Positions 31,363 through 40,257 of a stretch of DNA of 64,000 nt are shown in pieces. Made by a program: the position numbers and the translations under genes. The DNA comes from UBA11475 sp045655805. Its GTDB lineage: Bacteria > Bacillota > Clostridia > Christensenellales > Borkfalkiaceae. Where the stretch lies: contig JAZOPZ010000015.1 of NCBI GenBank assembly GCA_045655805.1, positions 41,761-105,760 on the forward strand, written 5' to 3'. The number at the start of each line of letters is the position of its first letter. The stretch's first letter is position 1. The notes beneath the pieces are model-generated. The model was not told where the DNA came from and searched no databases. It worked only from the letters and a program-made list of their open reading frames with translations.

Positions 31363-32505
31363 ATGATTAAGCAAGTATATTTAGATCACGCGTCTACAAC
31401 CCCACTTAGGGGTGAAGTATTAAATAAGATGATGCCTTTTATGACGGACTGCTTTGGCAATGCCAACAGTTTGCACTTTTTTGGTAGGCAAGCAATTAGC
31501 GCTTTGGACGATTCTCGCGATACCGTTGCCCGTCTAATCGGTGCGAAACCGTCTGAAATATATTTTACTTCAGGTGGAACGGAAGGCGATAACTGGGCGA
31601 TAAAAAGCACGGCGATTGCTTATAAAGATAAGGGCAATCATATAATATCGTCGCCGTTTGAGCATCCTGCCGTTTTGTCGGCTTTAGATGAACTTTCTGC
31701 TAACGGTTATCAAGTAGACTATATAAAAGTTTCTAGCGACGGATATATTGATTTAGAGCATTTAAAGTCGCTTGTAAAGGCTGAAACGATTATGGTTGTT
31801 TGTATGTACGCTAACAACGAAATCGGTACGATACAGCCCGTCAAAGAAGTTGCAAAAATAGCAAAGTCCGTCGGAGCGATAACTTTCGTTGACGCCGTTC
31901 AAGCAACGGGGGTAATTGATTATAAAGTCAACGATTTGGGCATCGATATGCTTTCAATGAGCGCTCACAAGTTTTACGGTCCAAAGGGCGTTGGTGCGCT
32001 ATTCGTTAGAAATGGCGTTAAACTTTTGCCGTTGCTTTCAGGCGGGCATCAAGAGCGTTCAAAAAGGGGTGGCACAAGTAACGTTGCAGGCGCAGTTGGG
32101 ATTGCTGAAGCGCTTAAACTTTCGTTATCAAGCGCTAAACAAAATTGTCAAAAGGTAAAAGAGTTAAGAGATGAATTCGTTAAAGGCATAACGAAAAATA
32201 TTTCGGTAGCAAAGGTGAACGGTGGAGAAGATAAACTTCCGTCGCACGCTAACATAACCTTTAAGGGCGTTAGTGGTGACGCGCTTTTATACAATCTCGA
32301 TATTAAAGGGGTGTGCGCATCAAATGGTTCGGCTTGCTCGTCGGGTAGTATCGAGCCGTCTAAAACTTTAACGGCGATAGGGCTTTTAGAAGAAGATGCT
32401 CGCTCAACCGTTAGGTTTACTTTTGGCAAAAACAACACGACAGAAGAAGTTAAATACGCAGTCGGTGTGGTCGTTGACGTTGTTAATAAGTTGCTCGAAA
32501 AATAG
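31363..32505 (+). CDS. Cysteine desulfurase (IscS/NifS family)
   Basis: This PLP enzyme converts cysteine to alanine and delivers persulfide sulfur for Fe-S clusters and tRNA thiolation. It starts QVYLDHASTTPLRGEVL, has the PLP-Lys block MSAHKFYGPKGVGALF and the active-site Cys loop NGSACSSGSIEPSKTL. I chose ATG 31363 over ATG 31345 because the latter lies within the promoter. No ribosome-binding site precedes either, and the -10 box ends 6 nt upstream, so the mRNA is probably leaderless. A YtxH-like gene and ruvX follow. No iscU is adjacent. Confidence 0.93.
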   Translation: MIKQVYLDHASTTPLRGEVLNKMMPFMTDCFGNANSLHFFGRQAISALDDSRDTVARLIGAKPSEIYFTSGGTEGDNWAIKSTAIAYKDKGNHIISSPFEHPAVLSALDELSANGYQVDYIKVSSDGYIDLEHLKSLVKAETIMVVCMYANNEIGTIQPVKEVAKIAKSVGAITFVDAVQATGVIDYKVNDLGIDMLSMSAHKFYGPKGVGALFVRNGVKLLPLLSGGHQERSKRGGTSNVAGAVGIAEALKLSLSSAKQNCQKVKELRDEFVKGITKNISVAKVNGGEDKLPSHANITFKGVSGDALLYNLDIKGVCASNGSACSSGSIEPSKTLTAIGLLEEDARSTVRFTFGKNNTTEEVKYAVGVVVDVVNKLLEK

Positions 32506-32575
32506 CGTATGCTTTTAATAAAATTGCTCATACTGTAATTGCGCCGAGTTTTTTGTAGGCGTAAGGGGCGATATT

Positions 32576-32764
32576 ATGAACGAAAAATTTTGTTTTGGTC
32601 TTATAATCGGCGCTCTTGGTGGTATGCTCGTAGTGGCTAATTCCGTTAAGGCGAGAAAGGCCGTGGTCAACGGTCAAGAACAAGTTACCAAAAAGATTGA
32701 AGACTTAAGCAAGGAAGTAAAGCAAAAAACTGCAAAAACTTCTTCTAAAAAGACAGAGGCTTAA
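32576..32764 (+). CDS. YtxH-like small membrane protein, 62 aa
   Basis: One N-terminal membrane helix (FGLIIGALGGMLVVANSVKA) is followed by a charged helical tail (VTKKIEDLSKEVKQKTAK), the plan of YtxH-like general-stress proteins. The helix carries GxxxGG, which favours packing. The ATG follows AGGGGCGATATT. It is 70 nt after the desulfurase gene and could be co-transcribed. Function is not established. Confidence 0.7.
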   Translation: MNEKFCFGLIIGALGGMLVVANSVKARKAVVNGQEQVTKKIEDLSKEVKQKTAKTSSKKTEA

Positions 32765-32790
32765 AGCCAGTTAAAGTAAATATTGACCTT

Positions 32791-32826
32791 TTGGGAGCGA
32801 AAATAAAAAAATCGCTCCCAACTTTA
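32791..32826 (+). terminator. Intrinsic terminator (T-poor)
   Basis: TTGGGAGCGA / TCGCTCCCAA stem of 10 bp with an A-rich loop, then CTTTATT. Confidence 0.6.
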
Positions 32827-32855
32827 TTGAAAAAACTTTTTTAATGTGCTATACT
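32827..32855 (+). promoter_or_regulatory. Promoter of ruvX, predicting a leaderless or very short-leader mRNA
   Basis: TTGAAA at 32827-32832, 17-bp spacer, TATACT at 32850-32855; ATG 32864 begins 8 nt later. Confidence 0.65.
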
Positions 32856-32863
32856 TAAATCCG

Positions 32864-33286
32864 ATGGAAAGATTTATGTCCTTCGACCTTGGCGATAAAA
32901 GAATAGGGATTGCCGTTTCTGATCCCTTTAATACTTACGCCTTGCCTGTCGAAACTTATCACAGAAAAAACCTTAAGTCGGATATAGAATATCTGCTCGC
33001 GCTTGCAAAAACTAAAAGCGTAACAACTATCGTTTGTGGTTTGCCAGTTAATTTTGACGGTAGCCAAAGTATTCAAACGACGCGCGCGCAGTATTTTATA
33101 GACAAACTGCGTGAAAGCACTACTATCCCAGTTGTGACGGCGGACGAGCGTTGCACTACGATTGAGGCTCACCGAACGCTTATTGAAGAAGATTATTCAA
33201 GACAAAAGCGAAAACAGTTCGTAGACGCACTCGCAGCAACCTATATTTTAGAAGGTTTTTTGCGTGGGAGAAATCAAAACAAGTAA
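32864..33286 (+). CDS. ruvX: Putative pre-16S rRNA nuclease YqgF/RuvX
   Basis: The 140-residue RNase H-fold protein begins MERFMSFDLGDKRIGIAVSD (the DxGxxRIG block) and contains VCGLPVNFDGSQ, TADERCTTIEA and a terminal VDALAATYILEGFL. All conserved acidic residues of the family are visible. It processes the 16S 5' end in other bacteria. I prefer ATG 32864, which matches the family's N-terminus. ATG 32876 has GAAAG before it and is a possible alternative; GTG 32846 lies on the -10 box. DUF1292 follows, as in the ruvX-yrzB pair of Bacillus. Confidence 0.93.
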   Translation: MERFMSFDLGDKRIGIAVSDPFNTYALPVETYHRKNLKSDIEYLLALAKTKSVTTIVCGLPVNFDGSQSIQTTRAQYFIDKLRESTTIPVVTADERCTTIEAHRTLIEEDYSRQKRKQFVDALAATYILEGFLRGRNQNK

Positions 33287-33307
33287 TTTATTTTTAAGGA
33301 GAATATT

Positions 33308-33673
33308 ATGGAAGAAAAGACCAAGGTATGCGATTGTTGTGGTGAAGAAGATTGCGACTGTGAAAATGAAGAAATCGTTGAACTCATAGCAGACGACGGT
33401 AGAAAATTAAAATTCTACTTTATCGGAACTCTTGATTATAACGGTAAAATTTACGCAGCATTTGAACCTGCTGAAGAAATTGAAGGCGTTGATACCGAAA
33501 GCGTAGTTATTTTTGAACTCGTTAACGCTGATAGTGAAGAAGATTCTGAACTTTTACCTATCACCGACGAAAAACTTTTAGACGAAGTTTACAACGCGTT
33601 CGTTGAGGCTATGGCTGAAGACGAAGATTGCGACTGCGAAAATGAAGATTGCCATTGTCACGACCACAACTAA
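33308..33673 (+). CDS. DUF1292 protein with Cys/His-rich tails
   Basis: The core (about 22-98) is a DUF1292 (YrzB-like) domain: EIVELIADDGRKLKFYFIG, YAAFEPAEE and VVIFELV-NADSEEDSELLPITDE. Its role is unknown. Both ends are atypical: an N-terminal CDCCGEEDCDCENEE and a C-terminal DCDCENEDCHCHDHN. The paired Cys, Asp and His residues could bind metal. Gene order ruvX-DUF1292 is conserved in Bacillota. The ATG follows AAGGAGAATATT. Confidence 0.85.
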   Translation: MEEKTKVCDCCGEEDCDCENEEIVELIADDGRKLKFYFIGTLDYNGKIYAAFEPAEEIEGVDTESVVIFELVNADSEEDSELLPITDEKLLDEVYNAFVEAMAEDEDCDCENEDCHCHDHN

Positions 33674-33686
33674 TTAAGTAAAAAAA

Positions 33687-33719
33687 TAAAACCCCTTACC
33701 GAGTGGCAAGGGGTTTTTA
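33687..33719. terminator. Bidirectional terminator between convergent genes
   Basis: AAAACCCCTTACC / GGCAAGGGGTTTTT with one mismatch. Confidence 0.85.
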
Positions 33720-33722
33720 CTT

Positions 33723-34682
33723 TTAAATATTTTCGTTAATAAGGTCTCGTAGCGCATCAGCAACGAGTTCTTTTGCGTGTAGGTAAGAAGTCCCGTGTCC
33801 TGCGTTTTCAACTAGGAGCAAGCGTTTTTTACAAGTTGCACTTTCGTACGCTTTAACAGACATATCAGCCGGAACGAAGTCGTCTTCTTTGCCGTGAATA
33901 AATAAAATAGGGGTAGTGCAGTTCTTTACGGCGTTTATAGTGTTTGCGCCTTTAAGAGTAAATCCACCAATAATTTTACAGAATAAGCCAAGCAAAGGTA
34001 TTGATAAACCACCGTTAATTTTAAACTTTGATTTCGCAACGCAACGCAAAATATCGTAAGGGGAGGAGAATCCACAATCAGCAACGATACCTTTTACTTG
34101 TTTTGGCAGGCTTAATTCCGTGGCCATAAGTACGGTAGCGCCACCCATCGAAAGTCCACTGTAAAAAACTTTTTCATCAGGGGAGTTTTGTAATAAGAAG
34201 TTAGTCCAAGTTATTACGTCGTAGCGTTCCTTTGCACCAAAGGTTATAAGTTTGCCTTGGCTGTCGCCGTGACTACGCATATCGACCATTAAAACGTTTA
34301 ATCCAAAGTCCCGATACTCTTTTACCGCGCAGGAAAAATCTCTTACACCTCTCGACCTATATCCGTGAAAAAGTATAATAGTACCTTTGTGCTCACCCGT
34401 GCATTTATAATACTTACCGGCAAGTTTTAAACCGTCGTATGAGGTAGTGTAAACTTTTTCGAATGGTTCAGTTTCATTATACCGTATGCCTTCTTTTATG
34501 ACTTCTTCAAAGCCTTTTAGTTCGTCGTTTCCAAAGAAAGTATCACTTGCACCAGTCTTTTGTTTTCTTCTTACGAAAGCGTAAAAGAATAAGTATGTAA
34601 ATACGATAAGAATTATTAAAACCATTGTAATTAATGCACATAAAATCCAAATAAACACTTTAAAAACCCCACTTTTTGTCAA
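33723..34682 (-). CDS. Membrane-anchored alpha/beta hydrolase
   Basis: An N-terminal helix (about 8-33: FIWILCALITMVLIILIVF) anchors a 280-residue hydrolase domain. The oxyanion/HG block is GTIILFHGYRSRG, followed by VDMRSHGDSQGK; the nucleophile elbow is YSGLSMGGATVL; the acid is in HGKEDDFVP; and the catalytic His in VENAGHGTSYL. The architecture resembles YqkD/BEM46-like membrane esterases or peptidases. The substrate is unknown. It is divergent from clpB. Confidence 0.88.
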   Translation of the reverse strand: MTKSGVFKVFIWILCALITMVLIILIVFTYLFFYAFVRRKQKTGASDTFFGNDELKGFEEVIKEGIRYNETEPFEKVYTTSYDGLKLAGKYYKCTGEHKGTIILFHGYRSRGVRDFSCAVKEYRDFGLNVLMVDMRSHGDSQGKLITFGAKERYDVITWTNFLLQNSPDEKVFYSGLSMGGATVLMATELSLPKQVKGIVADCGFSSPYDILRCVAKSKFKINGGLSIPLLGLFCKIIGGFTLKGANTINAVKNCTTPILFIHGKEDDFVPADMSVKAYESATCKKRLLLVENAGHGTSYLHAKELVADALRDLINENI

Positions 34683-34699
34683 TAATTTTGTTAAGTAAC

Positions 34700-34728
34700 A
34701 TTATACGATAATTTTTACCATAGTTCAA
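34700..34728 (-). promoter_or_regulatory. Sigma-A promoter of the membrane hydrolase
   Basis: On the minus strand: TTGAAC (34728-34723), 17-bp spacer, TATAAT (34705-34700). Confidence 0.75.
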
Positions 34729-34762
34729 GTGGGTATGGGAAATTTCAAAAAAAATTTAAAAA

Positions 34763-34841
34763 TTAGCACTCTTTGCTTGACAGTGCTAAAATTCGGTGTA
34801 TAATAGTAAGTGAATTAGCACTCGACACATTAGAGTGCTAA
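34763..34841 (+). promoter_or_regulatory. clpB promoter with two CIRCE operators
   Basis: The distal CIRCE at 34763-34789 is TTAGCACTC-N9-CAGTGCTAA (one mismatch) and overlaps the -35 box TTGACA (34777-34782). The -10 box is TATAAT (34799-34804). The proximal CIRCE at 34815-34841 is perfect: TTAGCACTC-N9-GAGTGCTAA. HrcA is expected to repress this gene. Confidence 0.95.
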
Positions 34842-34866
34842 CGGAATTTATCCACGGAGGTAGATT

Positions 34867-37449
34867 ATGAACTTTGACAAATTTACTCAAAAATCTTTGT
34901 ATGCGATAGAAGACGCAAAAAAGTGCGCTCTTACTTACGGCAACCAACAAATAACCGAGGCGCATTTATTACACGCTTTAATTAGTCAAGAAGACGGGCT
35001 TATTCCTGAAATTTTATCGGGAGAATTATCAATCGATTTAATAAGCCTTAAAGCGCAAACTGAAAAACTTATTTCAACTTTACCGAAAATTGCAAACGTA
35101 AACGGGCTTTATTTAGGTGGTAACTTAAACGAAGTGTTTTCGATTGCTGAAGATTTGGCAAAAAATATGCAAGACGATTTTATTTCTGTCGAACATTTAT
35201 TTATTGCTATTTTGCAAAAAGGTGATAGCAAGGTCGTTGATTTGCTTAAAAATTCGCAAGTAACCGAAGAAAGTTTTTTATCGGCGCTTTCAAAAGTACG
35301 TGGTGGGCAAAGAGTAAGCGACCAAAATCCTGAAGATACTTACAACGCTCTTAAAAAATACGGCTACGATTTAGTCCAAAGGGCTAAAGATAATAAGTTA
35401 GATCCCGTTATCGGTAGGGATGGTGAAATTAGAAACGTTATCAGAATACTTTCACGCAAAACAAAAAATAATCCCGTTCTTATCGGTGAGGCAGGTGTGG
35501 GAAAAACGGCAATTGCAGAGGGCTTGGCTATTCGTATAGTAAAAGGCGACGTACCTGCGTCACTCGTGGGAAAAACTATTTTTTCTCTCGATATGGGCGC
35601 TCTCGTTGCCGGCGCTAAATATCGTGGTGAATTTGAAGAACGCTTAAAAGCCGTTTTATCTGAAGTTAAAAAGAGTGACGGCAAGATAATTTTATTTATC
35701 GACGAATTACACACTATCGTAGGGGCAGGTAAAACTGACGGTGCTATGGATGCAGGCAATATATTAAAGCCTATGCTTGCTCGTGGTGAATTGCATTGTA
35801 TTGGGGCAACCACTTTAGACGAGTACCGCAAGTATATTGAAAAAGATCCTGCTTTAGAAAGGCGTTTTCAACCCGTTTTAGTTGAAGAACCTACCGTTTA
35901 CGATACCGTTTCTATATTGCGGGGCTTAAAACAGCGGTATGAAGTTTTTCACGGTGTAAAAATTTCCGACGGCGCTATTTTGTCAGCGGTAAACCTTTCG
36001 GATAGATATATAACCGATAGGTTCTTGCCTGACAAAGCGATAGACTTAATCGACGAGGCTTGCGCTATGATTCGCACCGAAATCGATAGTATGCCACAAG
36101 AGATGGATGAAATTAAGCACAAAATTATTCAATGTGAAGTAGAACAAACTTCGTTAAAAAAGGAAACTGACGAAATTTCAAAATCACAACTTAAAAAAAT
36201 AGAATCCGAACTTGAAGATTTGAAGGCAAAATACGCTGTTATGGAAGAAAAACTCACCGGCGAAAAGCAATCGCTTATTAAAGTTCGCGAACTTAAAGAG
36301 CAGTTAGATAACGCCAAGGCTGAAATGGAAAAAGCCGAGCGCGATTACGATCTAAACCGTTGCGCCGAACTTAAATATTCGGTTATTCCGTCGCTTGAAA
36401 AACAACTTTTAGAGGTTGAAAGTTCTTCTCAAGATATCGGCGGTATGGTAAAAAGCAAAGTGACCGAAGACGATATTTCAAAAATAGTGGCTCGTAAAAC
36501 GGGTATTCCCGTAGCAAAACTTATGGAGGGTGAGCGTGAAAAATTATTGCGTTTAGAAGAAGTTTTACACGAGCGTGTGGTTGGGCAAGACGAGGCCGTT
36601 GCCCGTGTTAGTGATGCTATTTTGCGTTCTAGGGCAGGTATAGCCGACCCTGATAAGCCGATAGGTTCATTTATGTTTTTAGGGCCTACGGGCGTTGGTA
36701 AAACCGAACTAGCAAAGACTTTGGCTAAAACGCTTTTCGACGACGAAAAAAATATCGTTAGAATAGATATGTCAGAGTATATGGAAAAATTTAGTGTTTC
36801 TCGTCTCATAGGCGCTCCTCCAGGCTACGTGGGGTTTGAAGACGGTGGCCAACTTACCGAAGCCGTTAGGCGCAGACCGTATTCCGTTATACTTTTTGAC
36901 GAAATTGAAAAGGCTCACCCCGACGTTTTCAATATTTTATTGCAAGTGCTAGACGATGGCAGAATAACTGATTCACAGGGCCGTACGGTAGATTTTAAAA
37001 ACACCGTAATCATTATGACTAGCAATATCGGTGCACACGCATTACTTGGTGGCATATCGTCAAACGGCGAAATATCTTCTAGCGCAAAAGAACAAGTTAC
37101 GGCTGAACTTAAAGCCCGTTTTAGACCTGAATTTTTAAATCGTTTGGATGAAATCGTTTTCTTTAAACCGTTAACGGAAAGTGAAATCGGCAAGATTGTA
37201 GATTTGTTTTTAAACGGTGTTTCGACTAGGCTTGCCGAAAAGCAAATTACTTTAGTAGTAACAGACGGCGCTAAAAAGGTTATCGTGGACGGTGGGTATG
37301 ACGCTAATTTCGGCGCTAGACCACTTAAGCGCTTTATCGAAAGAAATATCGAAAGTATGCTCGCTAAAGAAATTATTCGTTCAAATCCACCTGCAGGTAG
37401 CGTAATTACGGTGGACGGCGATGGTGAAAACCTATTTATTGCAAAATAA
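34867..37449 (+). CDS. clpB: ATP-dependent disaggregase ClpB
   Basis: This Hsp100 AAA+ chaperone dissolves aggregates together with DnaK. The Clp N-domain repeats span 1-145 (MNFDKFTQKSLYAIEDAK). NBD1 contains Walker A GEAGVGKTAIAEG and Walker B LFIDELHTIVGAG. The long coiled-coil M-domain (about 410-525) with its heptads identifies ClpB rather than ClpC. NBD2 has Walker A GPTGVGKTELAKT, LLFDEIEKAH-type IILFDEIEKAHPDVF, and the C-terminal D2 small domain with GARPLKRFIER. At 860 aa it is full length. It is controlled by two CIRCE sites and is the only chaperone gene in the window. Confidence 0.97.
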   Translation: MNFDKFTQKSLYAIEDAKKCALTYGNQQITEAHLLHALISQEDGLIPEILSGELSIDLISLKAQTEKLISTLPKIANVNGLYLGGNLNEVFSIAEDLAKNMQDDFISVEHLFIAILQKGDSKVVDLLKNSQVTEESFLSALSKVRGGQRVSDQNPEDTYNALKKYGYDLVQRAKDNKLDPVIGRDGEIRNVIRILSRKTKNNPVLIGEAGVGKTAIAEGLAIRIVKGDVPASLVGKTIFSLDMGALVAGAKYRGEFEERLKAVLSEVKKSDGKIILFIDELHTIVGAGKTDGAMDAGNILKPMLARGELHCIGATTLDEYRKYIEKDPALERRFQPVLVEEPTVYDTVSILRGLKQRYEVFHGVKISDGAILSAVNLSDRYITDRFLPDKAIDLIDEACAMIRTEIDSMPQEMDEIKHKIIQCEVEQTSLKKETDEISKSQLKKIESELEDLKAKYAVMEEKLTGEKQSLIKVRELKEQLDNAKAEMEKAERDYDLNRCAELKYSVIPSLEKQLLEVESSSQDIGGMVKSKVTEDDISKIVARKTGIPVAKLMEGEREKLLRLEEVLHERVVGQDEAVARVSDAILRSRAGIADPDKPIGSFMFLGPTGVGKTELAKTLAKTLFDDEKNIVRIDMSEYMEKFSVSRLIGAPPGYVGFEDGGQLTEAVRRRPYSVILFDEIEKAHPDVFNILLQVLDDGRITDSQGRTVDFKNTVIIMTSNIGAHALLGGISSNGEISSSAKEQVTAELKARFRPEFLNRLDEIVFFKPLTESEIGKIVDLFLNGVSTRLAEKQITLVVTDGAKKVIVDGGYDANFGARPLKRFIERNIESMLAKEIIRSNPPAGSVITVDGDGENLFIAK

Positions 37450-37451
37450 TC

Positions 37452-37468
37452 GGCAAAAATTGCCTTTT
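37452..37468 (+). terminator. Short terminator after clpB
   Basis: GGCAA / TTGCC followed by TTTT; weak. Confidence 0.5.
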
Positions 37469-37493
37469 AAAATCAATTAGTGTGTAAAAATTC

Positions 37494-37522
37494 TTGCATT
37501 TAAACTTTGTTTATGTTAAAAT
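37494..37522 (+). promoter_or_regulatory. Promoter of rpsB-tsf
   Basis: TTGCAT at 37494-37499, 17-bp spacer, TAAAAT at 37517-37522. Confidence 0.65.
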
Positions 37523-37539
37523 TATACTCGCTAAAATTC

Positions 37540-37630
37540 ACACCCGATTACGACTACGGCTTATCGTGCGATAAAAATCTATTCAATTATCGTGGTTGCC
37601 GAGCAAAAGCGTACGGGGAGGAATAAACGG
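37540..37630 (+). promoter_or_regulatory. Structured rpsB 5' leader (candidate)
   Basis: TTATCG-TG-CGATAA forms a hairpin, and ACGGC / GCCG-type long-range pairing can enclose it. The leader is about 130 nt long. An S2-responsive element is plausible from position only. Confidence 0.35.
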
Positions 37631-37641
37631 AGGTATTTATT

Positions 37642-38397
37642 ATGGCAGTAATTTCAATGAAGCAATTACTCGAAGCAGGCGTGCATTTTGGTCACCAAAC
37701 CAGAAGATGGAATCCGAAGATGAAAAAGTATATCTACGGTGAAAGAAACGGTATTCACATTATCAACCTTGAACAAACCGTTGAACTTATCGAAAAGGAC
37801 GCATATCCTTTCGTAGTTGAAACCGTTAAAGCAGGTAAGTCTATTCTTTTCGTAGGCACCAAAAAGCAAGCGCAAGAAGCAATTAAGTCCGAAGCAGAAA
37901 GATGCGGTATGTTCTATATCAATTCAAGATGGCTCGGCGGTACTCTTACCAACTACAAGACCATTAAGTCAAGAATTGAAAGACTTAATAAGTTAAACGC
38001 TATGGAAAAGAGTGGTGAATTCGACCTTCTCCCTAAAAAAGAAGTTGCTCTTTTAAAGGGTGAAAGAGATAAACTTGAACTCAACCTCGGTGGTATTAGA
38101 GAAATGAGAAATCTTCCAGGTGCAATGTTCATCGTTGACCCATCTAGTGAAGATATCGCTGTTAAAGAAGCAAGAAAACTCAATATCCCTATCGTAGCAA
38201 TTACCGATACCAACTGCAACCCTGATGAAATCGACCACGTAATCCCTGGTAACGACGATGCAATTAGAGCAGTTAAACTCATCGCATCAGTTATCGCTGA
38301 CGCAGTTATCGAAGCAAAAGGTGGCGTTCAAATGGAAGAAGTTCCTGCTGAAGCAGTTACCGAAGAAGTTGCTACTGAAGTAGCAGATGCTGAATAA
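37642..38397 (+). CDS. rpsB: 30S ribosomal protein S2
   Basis: Conserved blocks: MKQLLEAGVHFGHQTRRWNP, RNGIHIINLEQTV, FVGTKKQAQEAI, YINSRWLGGTLTN and the C-terminal NCNPDEIDHVIPGNDDAIRAV (in part CNPDEIDHVIPGNDDAIRA). At 251 aa it is typical, with an acidic tail. ATG 37642 follows CGGAGGTATTTATT. It leads the rpsB-tsf operon. Confidence 0.98.
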   Translation: MAVISMKQLLEAGVHFGHQTRRWNPKMKKYIYGERNGIHIINLEQTVELIEKDAYPFVVETVKAGKSILFVGTKKQAQEAIKSEAERCGMFYINSRWLGGTLTNYKTIKSRIERLNKLNAMEKSGEFDLLPKKEVALLKGERDKLELNLGGIREMRNLPGAMFIVDPSSEDIAVKEARKLNIPIVAITDTNCNPDEIDHVIPGNDDAIRAVKLIASVIADAVIEAKGGVQMEEVPAEAVTEEVATEVADAE

Positions 38398-38432
38398 TTC
38401 GGCACACTAAATTTTATTTGGAGGTAACACCT

Positions 38433-39296
38433 ATGTACACGATGGAAGACGTTAAAATTTTAAGAGAAAGAACCGGCGCAGGTATTTCCGACTGCTCAAA
38501 GGCATTAAAACTTAACGATGGCGATATGGAAAAAGCAATCGACTATTTAAGAGAAAAAGGTATTGCTACCGCTGCTAAAAAGGCTGGCAGAATTGCATCT
38601 GAAGGTATCTGCTATGCTGAAGTAAAAGGCAACACCGCAGTTATGGTTGAAGTTAACTGTGAATCTGACTTCGTATCTAAAGGCGAACTTTTCGGTGCTT
38701 TTGCTAAAGAAGTTGCTGAATACATTTTTGCTAACGACGTAAAAGAAGTTGAAGAAGTTATCGATGCTATGCAACAAAAAACTACTGAAGCAATTCAAAA
38801 GATTGGTGAAAATATTAAAATTAGAAGATTTGTTAAGTACAACACCGTAAACGCACTTGATACTTACATCCATATGGGTGGTAAAATCGGCGTTATCGTT
38901 GAATGTTCACAAGGTATTAGCGCTGAAACTATTCACGACGTAGCACTTCAAATCGCTGCTGCTAAACCTTCATACGTAAGACCTGAAGAAGTTCCTGCAG
39001 AAGTTATTGAAAAGGAAAGAGAAATCTTACTCGCTCAAATTAAAAATGATCCTAAACTTGCTAATAAGCCAGAACAAATCATTGCAAGAATGGTTGACGG
39101 TAAAGTTAACAAGTATTATGATGAAAACTGCGTAGTTAAACAAGCTTTCATTAAAGATCCTTCAATGACCGTTGAACAACTTTTAGCAAAGGAAAACACT
39201 ACGGTTGTTAAATTCACCCGTTTTGAAATGGGCGAAGGTCTTGAAAAGAAGAGCAACGACTTTGCAGCAGAAGTTGCAGCACAAATGAATAAATAA
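38433..39296 (+). CDS. tsf: Translation elongation factor Ts
   Basis: EF-Ts recharges EF-Tu with GTP. The UBA-like N-terminus is VKILRERTGAGISDCSKAL, and the core contains GICYAEVKGNTAVMVEVNCE and SDFVSKGELFGAFAKEVAE; HMGGKIGVIVE marks the second subdomain. At 287 aa it is normal. ATG 38433 follows TTGGAGGTAACACCT; ATG 38442 is a less well-spaced alternative. It is closed by the terminator at 39311. Confidence 0.97.
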   Translation: MYTMEDVKILRERTGAGISDCSKALKLNDGDMEKAIDYLREKGIATAAKKAGRIASEGICYAEVKGNTAVMVEVNCESDFVSKGELFGAFAKEVAEYIFANDVKEVEEVIDAMQQKTTEAIQKIGENIKIRRFVKYNTVNALDTYIHMGGKIGVIVECSQGISAETIHDVALQIAAAKPSYVRPEEVPAEVIEKEREILLAQIKNDPKLANKPEQIIARMVDGKVNKYYDENCVVKQAFIKDPSMTVEQLLAKENTTVVKFTRFEMGEGLEKKSNDFAAEVAAQMNK

Positions 39297-39310
39297 TTAT
39301 TTGTTAAATT

Positions 39311-39342
39311 AAAAACCTTTCTCTTTTGGGGAAAGGTTTTTT
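39311..39342 (+). terminator. Intrinsic terminator after tsf
   Basis: AAAAACCTTTC / GAAAGGTTTTTT with a 9-nt loop. Confidence 0.88.
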
Positions 39343-39393
39343 GTTGCGAAAATTGTCAACTAAAATAAATTTATTTTAGAATTGCTTATTGTA

Positions 39394-39422
39394 TGGACAA
39401 AACGGCAAAAAAAGTGTATAAT
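39394..39422 (+). promoter_or_regulatory. Promoter of pyrH
   Basis: TGGACA at 39394-39399, 17-bp spacer, TATAAT at 39417-39422. Confidence 0.7.
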
Positions 39423-39462
39423 ATAAAAGATAGCGAATTATTCGCAAAATTAAGGAGCACTT

Positions 39463-40173
39463 ATGTTAAGTACCAAGTATAAAAGAGTAATTATTAAACT
39501 TTCGGGGGAAGCCCTTGCAGGTGAAAGTGGTAACGGTATTGACGAAAAGGTTTTAAGTGATATTACCGACCAAATTAAAGCCGTTAAAGACCTTGGCGTT
39601 CAAATCGGTATCGTCGTAGGTGGTGGCAACTTTTGGCGGGGTAGGCAAGGTAAACAAATGGACAGCGCTACTGCTGACCATATGGGTATGCTCGCAACGG
39701 TTATTAACGCACTCGGCCTTCAAGACGCTTTAGAAAGAAAGGGCGTTCAAACTAGAGTTCAAACGGCAATAGATATTATAAAGGTGGCTGAACCTTATAT
39801 TTTAAGAAAGGCTATTTCTCACTTAAGTAAAGATAGGGTGGTTATCTTTGCGTGTGGTACGGGTAACCCACACTTTACCACCGATACGGCGGCTGCTTTA
39901 AGGTCTGCTGATATTGGCGCTGAAGTTTTATTGCTTGCAAAAAACGTTGATGGTATTTACGATAGCGATCCAAAAACAAATCCTAATGCTAAAAAATTGG
40001 ACGTCGTTACTTATAAAGAATATATCGAAAAAGAACTTAAGGCTATGGATACCACGGCAATTACCTTGTGTAAAGAAAACAATATTAAGGTGTTGGCTTT
40101 CGGTTTGTTTGAGGATAATGCGTTAGTTCGCGCCGTTACTGGTGAAAATATCGGTACTCTTATAACTCACTAG
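39463..40173 (+). CDS. pyrH: UMP kinase
   Basis: This amino-acid-kinase-fold enzyme phosphorylates UMP. It starts RVIIKLSGEALAGESGNGID; GIVVGGGNFWRG is the phosphate loop, DHMGMLATVINALGLQDAL the UMP site, and GTGNPHFTTDTAAALRS the GTP/transferase block. At 236 aa it is full length. The pyrH-frr-uppS-cdsA-dxr-rseP order is the classical Gram-positive cluster that follows tsf. Confidence 0.98.
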   Translation: MLSTKYKRVIIKLSGEALAGESGNGIDEKVLSDITDQIKAVKDLGVQIGIVVGGGNFWRGRQGKQMDSATADHMGMLATVINALGLQDALERKGVQTRVQTAIDIIKVAEPYILRKAISHLSKDRVVIFACGTGNPHFTTDTAAALRSADIGAEVLLLAKNVDGIYDSDPKTNPNAKKLDVVTYKEYIEKELKAMDTTAITLCKENNIKVLAFGLFEDNALVRAVTGENIGTLITH

Positions 40174-40257
40174 TAGTACATATCGTGATTTTGGGTATTG
40201 ACTAATTACGATTTAAATATTACAATAATATAGAAGATATTTACAAGGAGCAAAAAA

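Noticed and set aside
34867..37449. ClpC rather than ClpB
   Set aside because: The long coiled-coil M-domain and N-terminal repeats fit ClpB, and there is no ctsR-mcsA-mcsB context.
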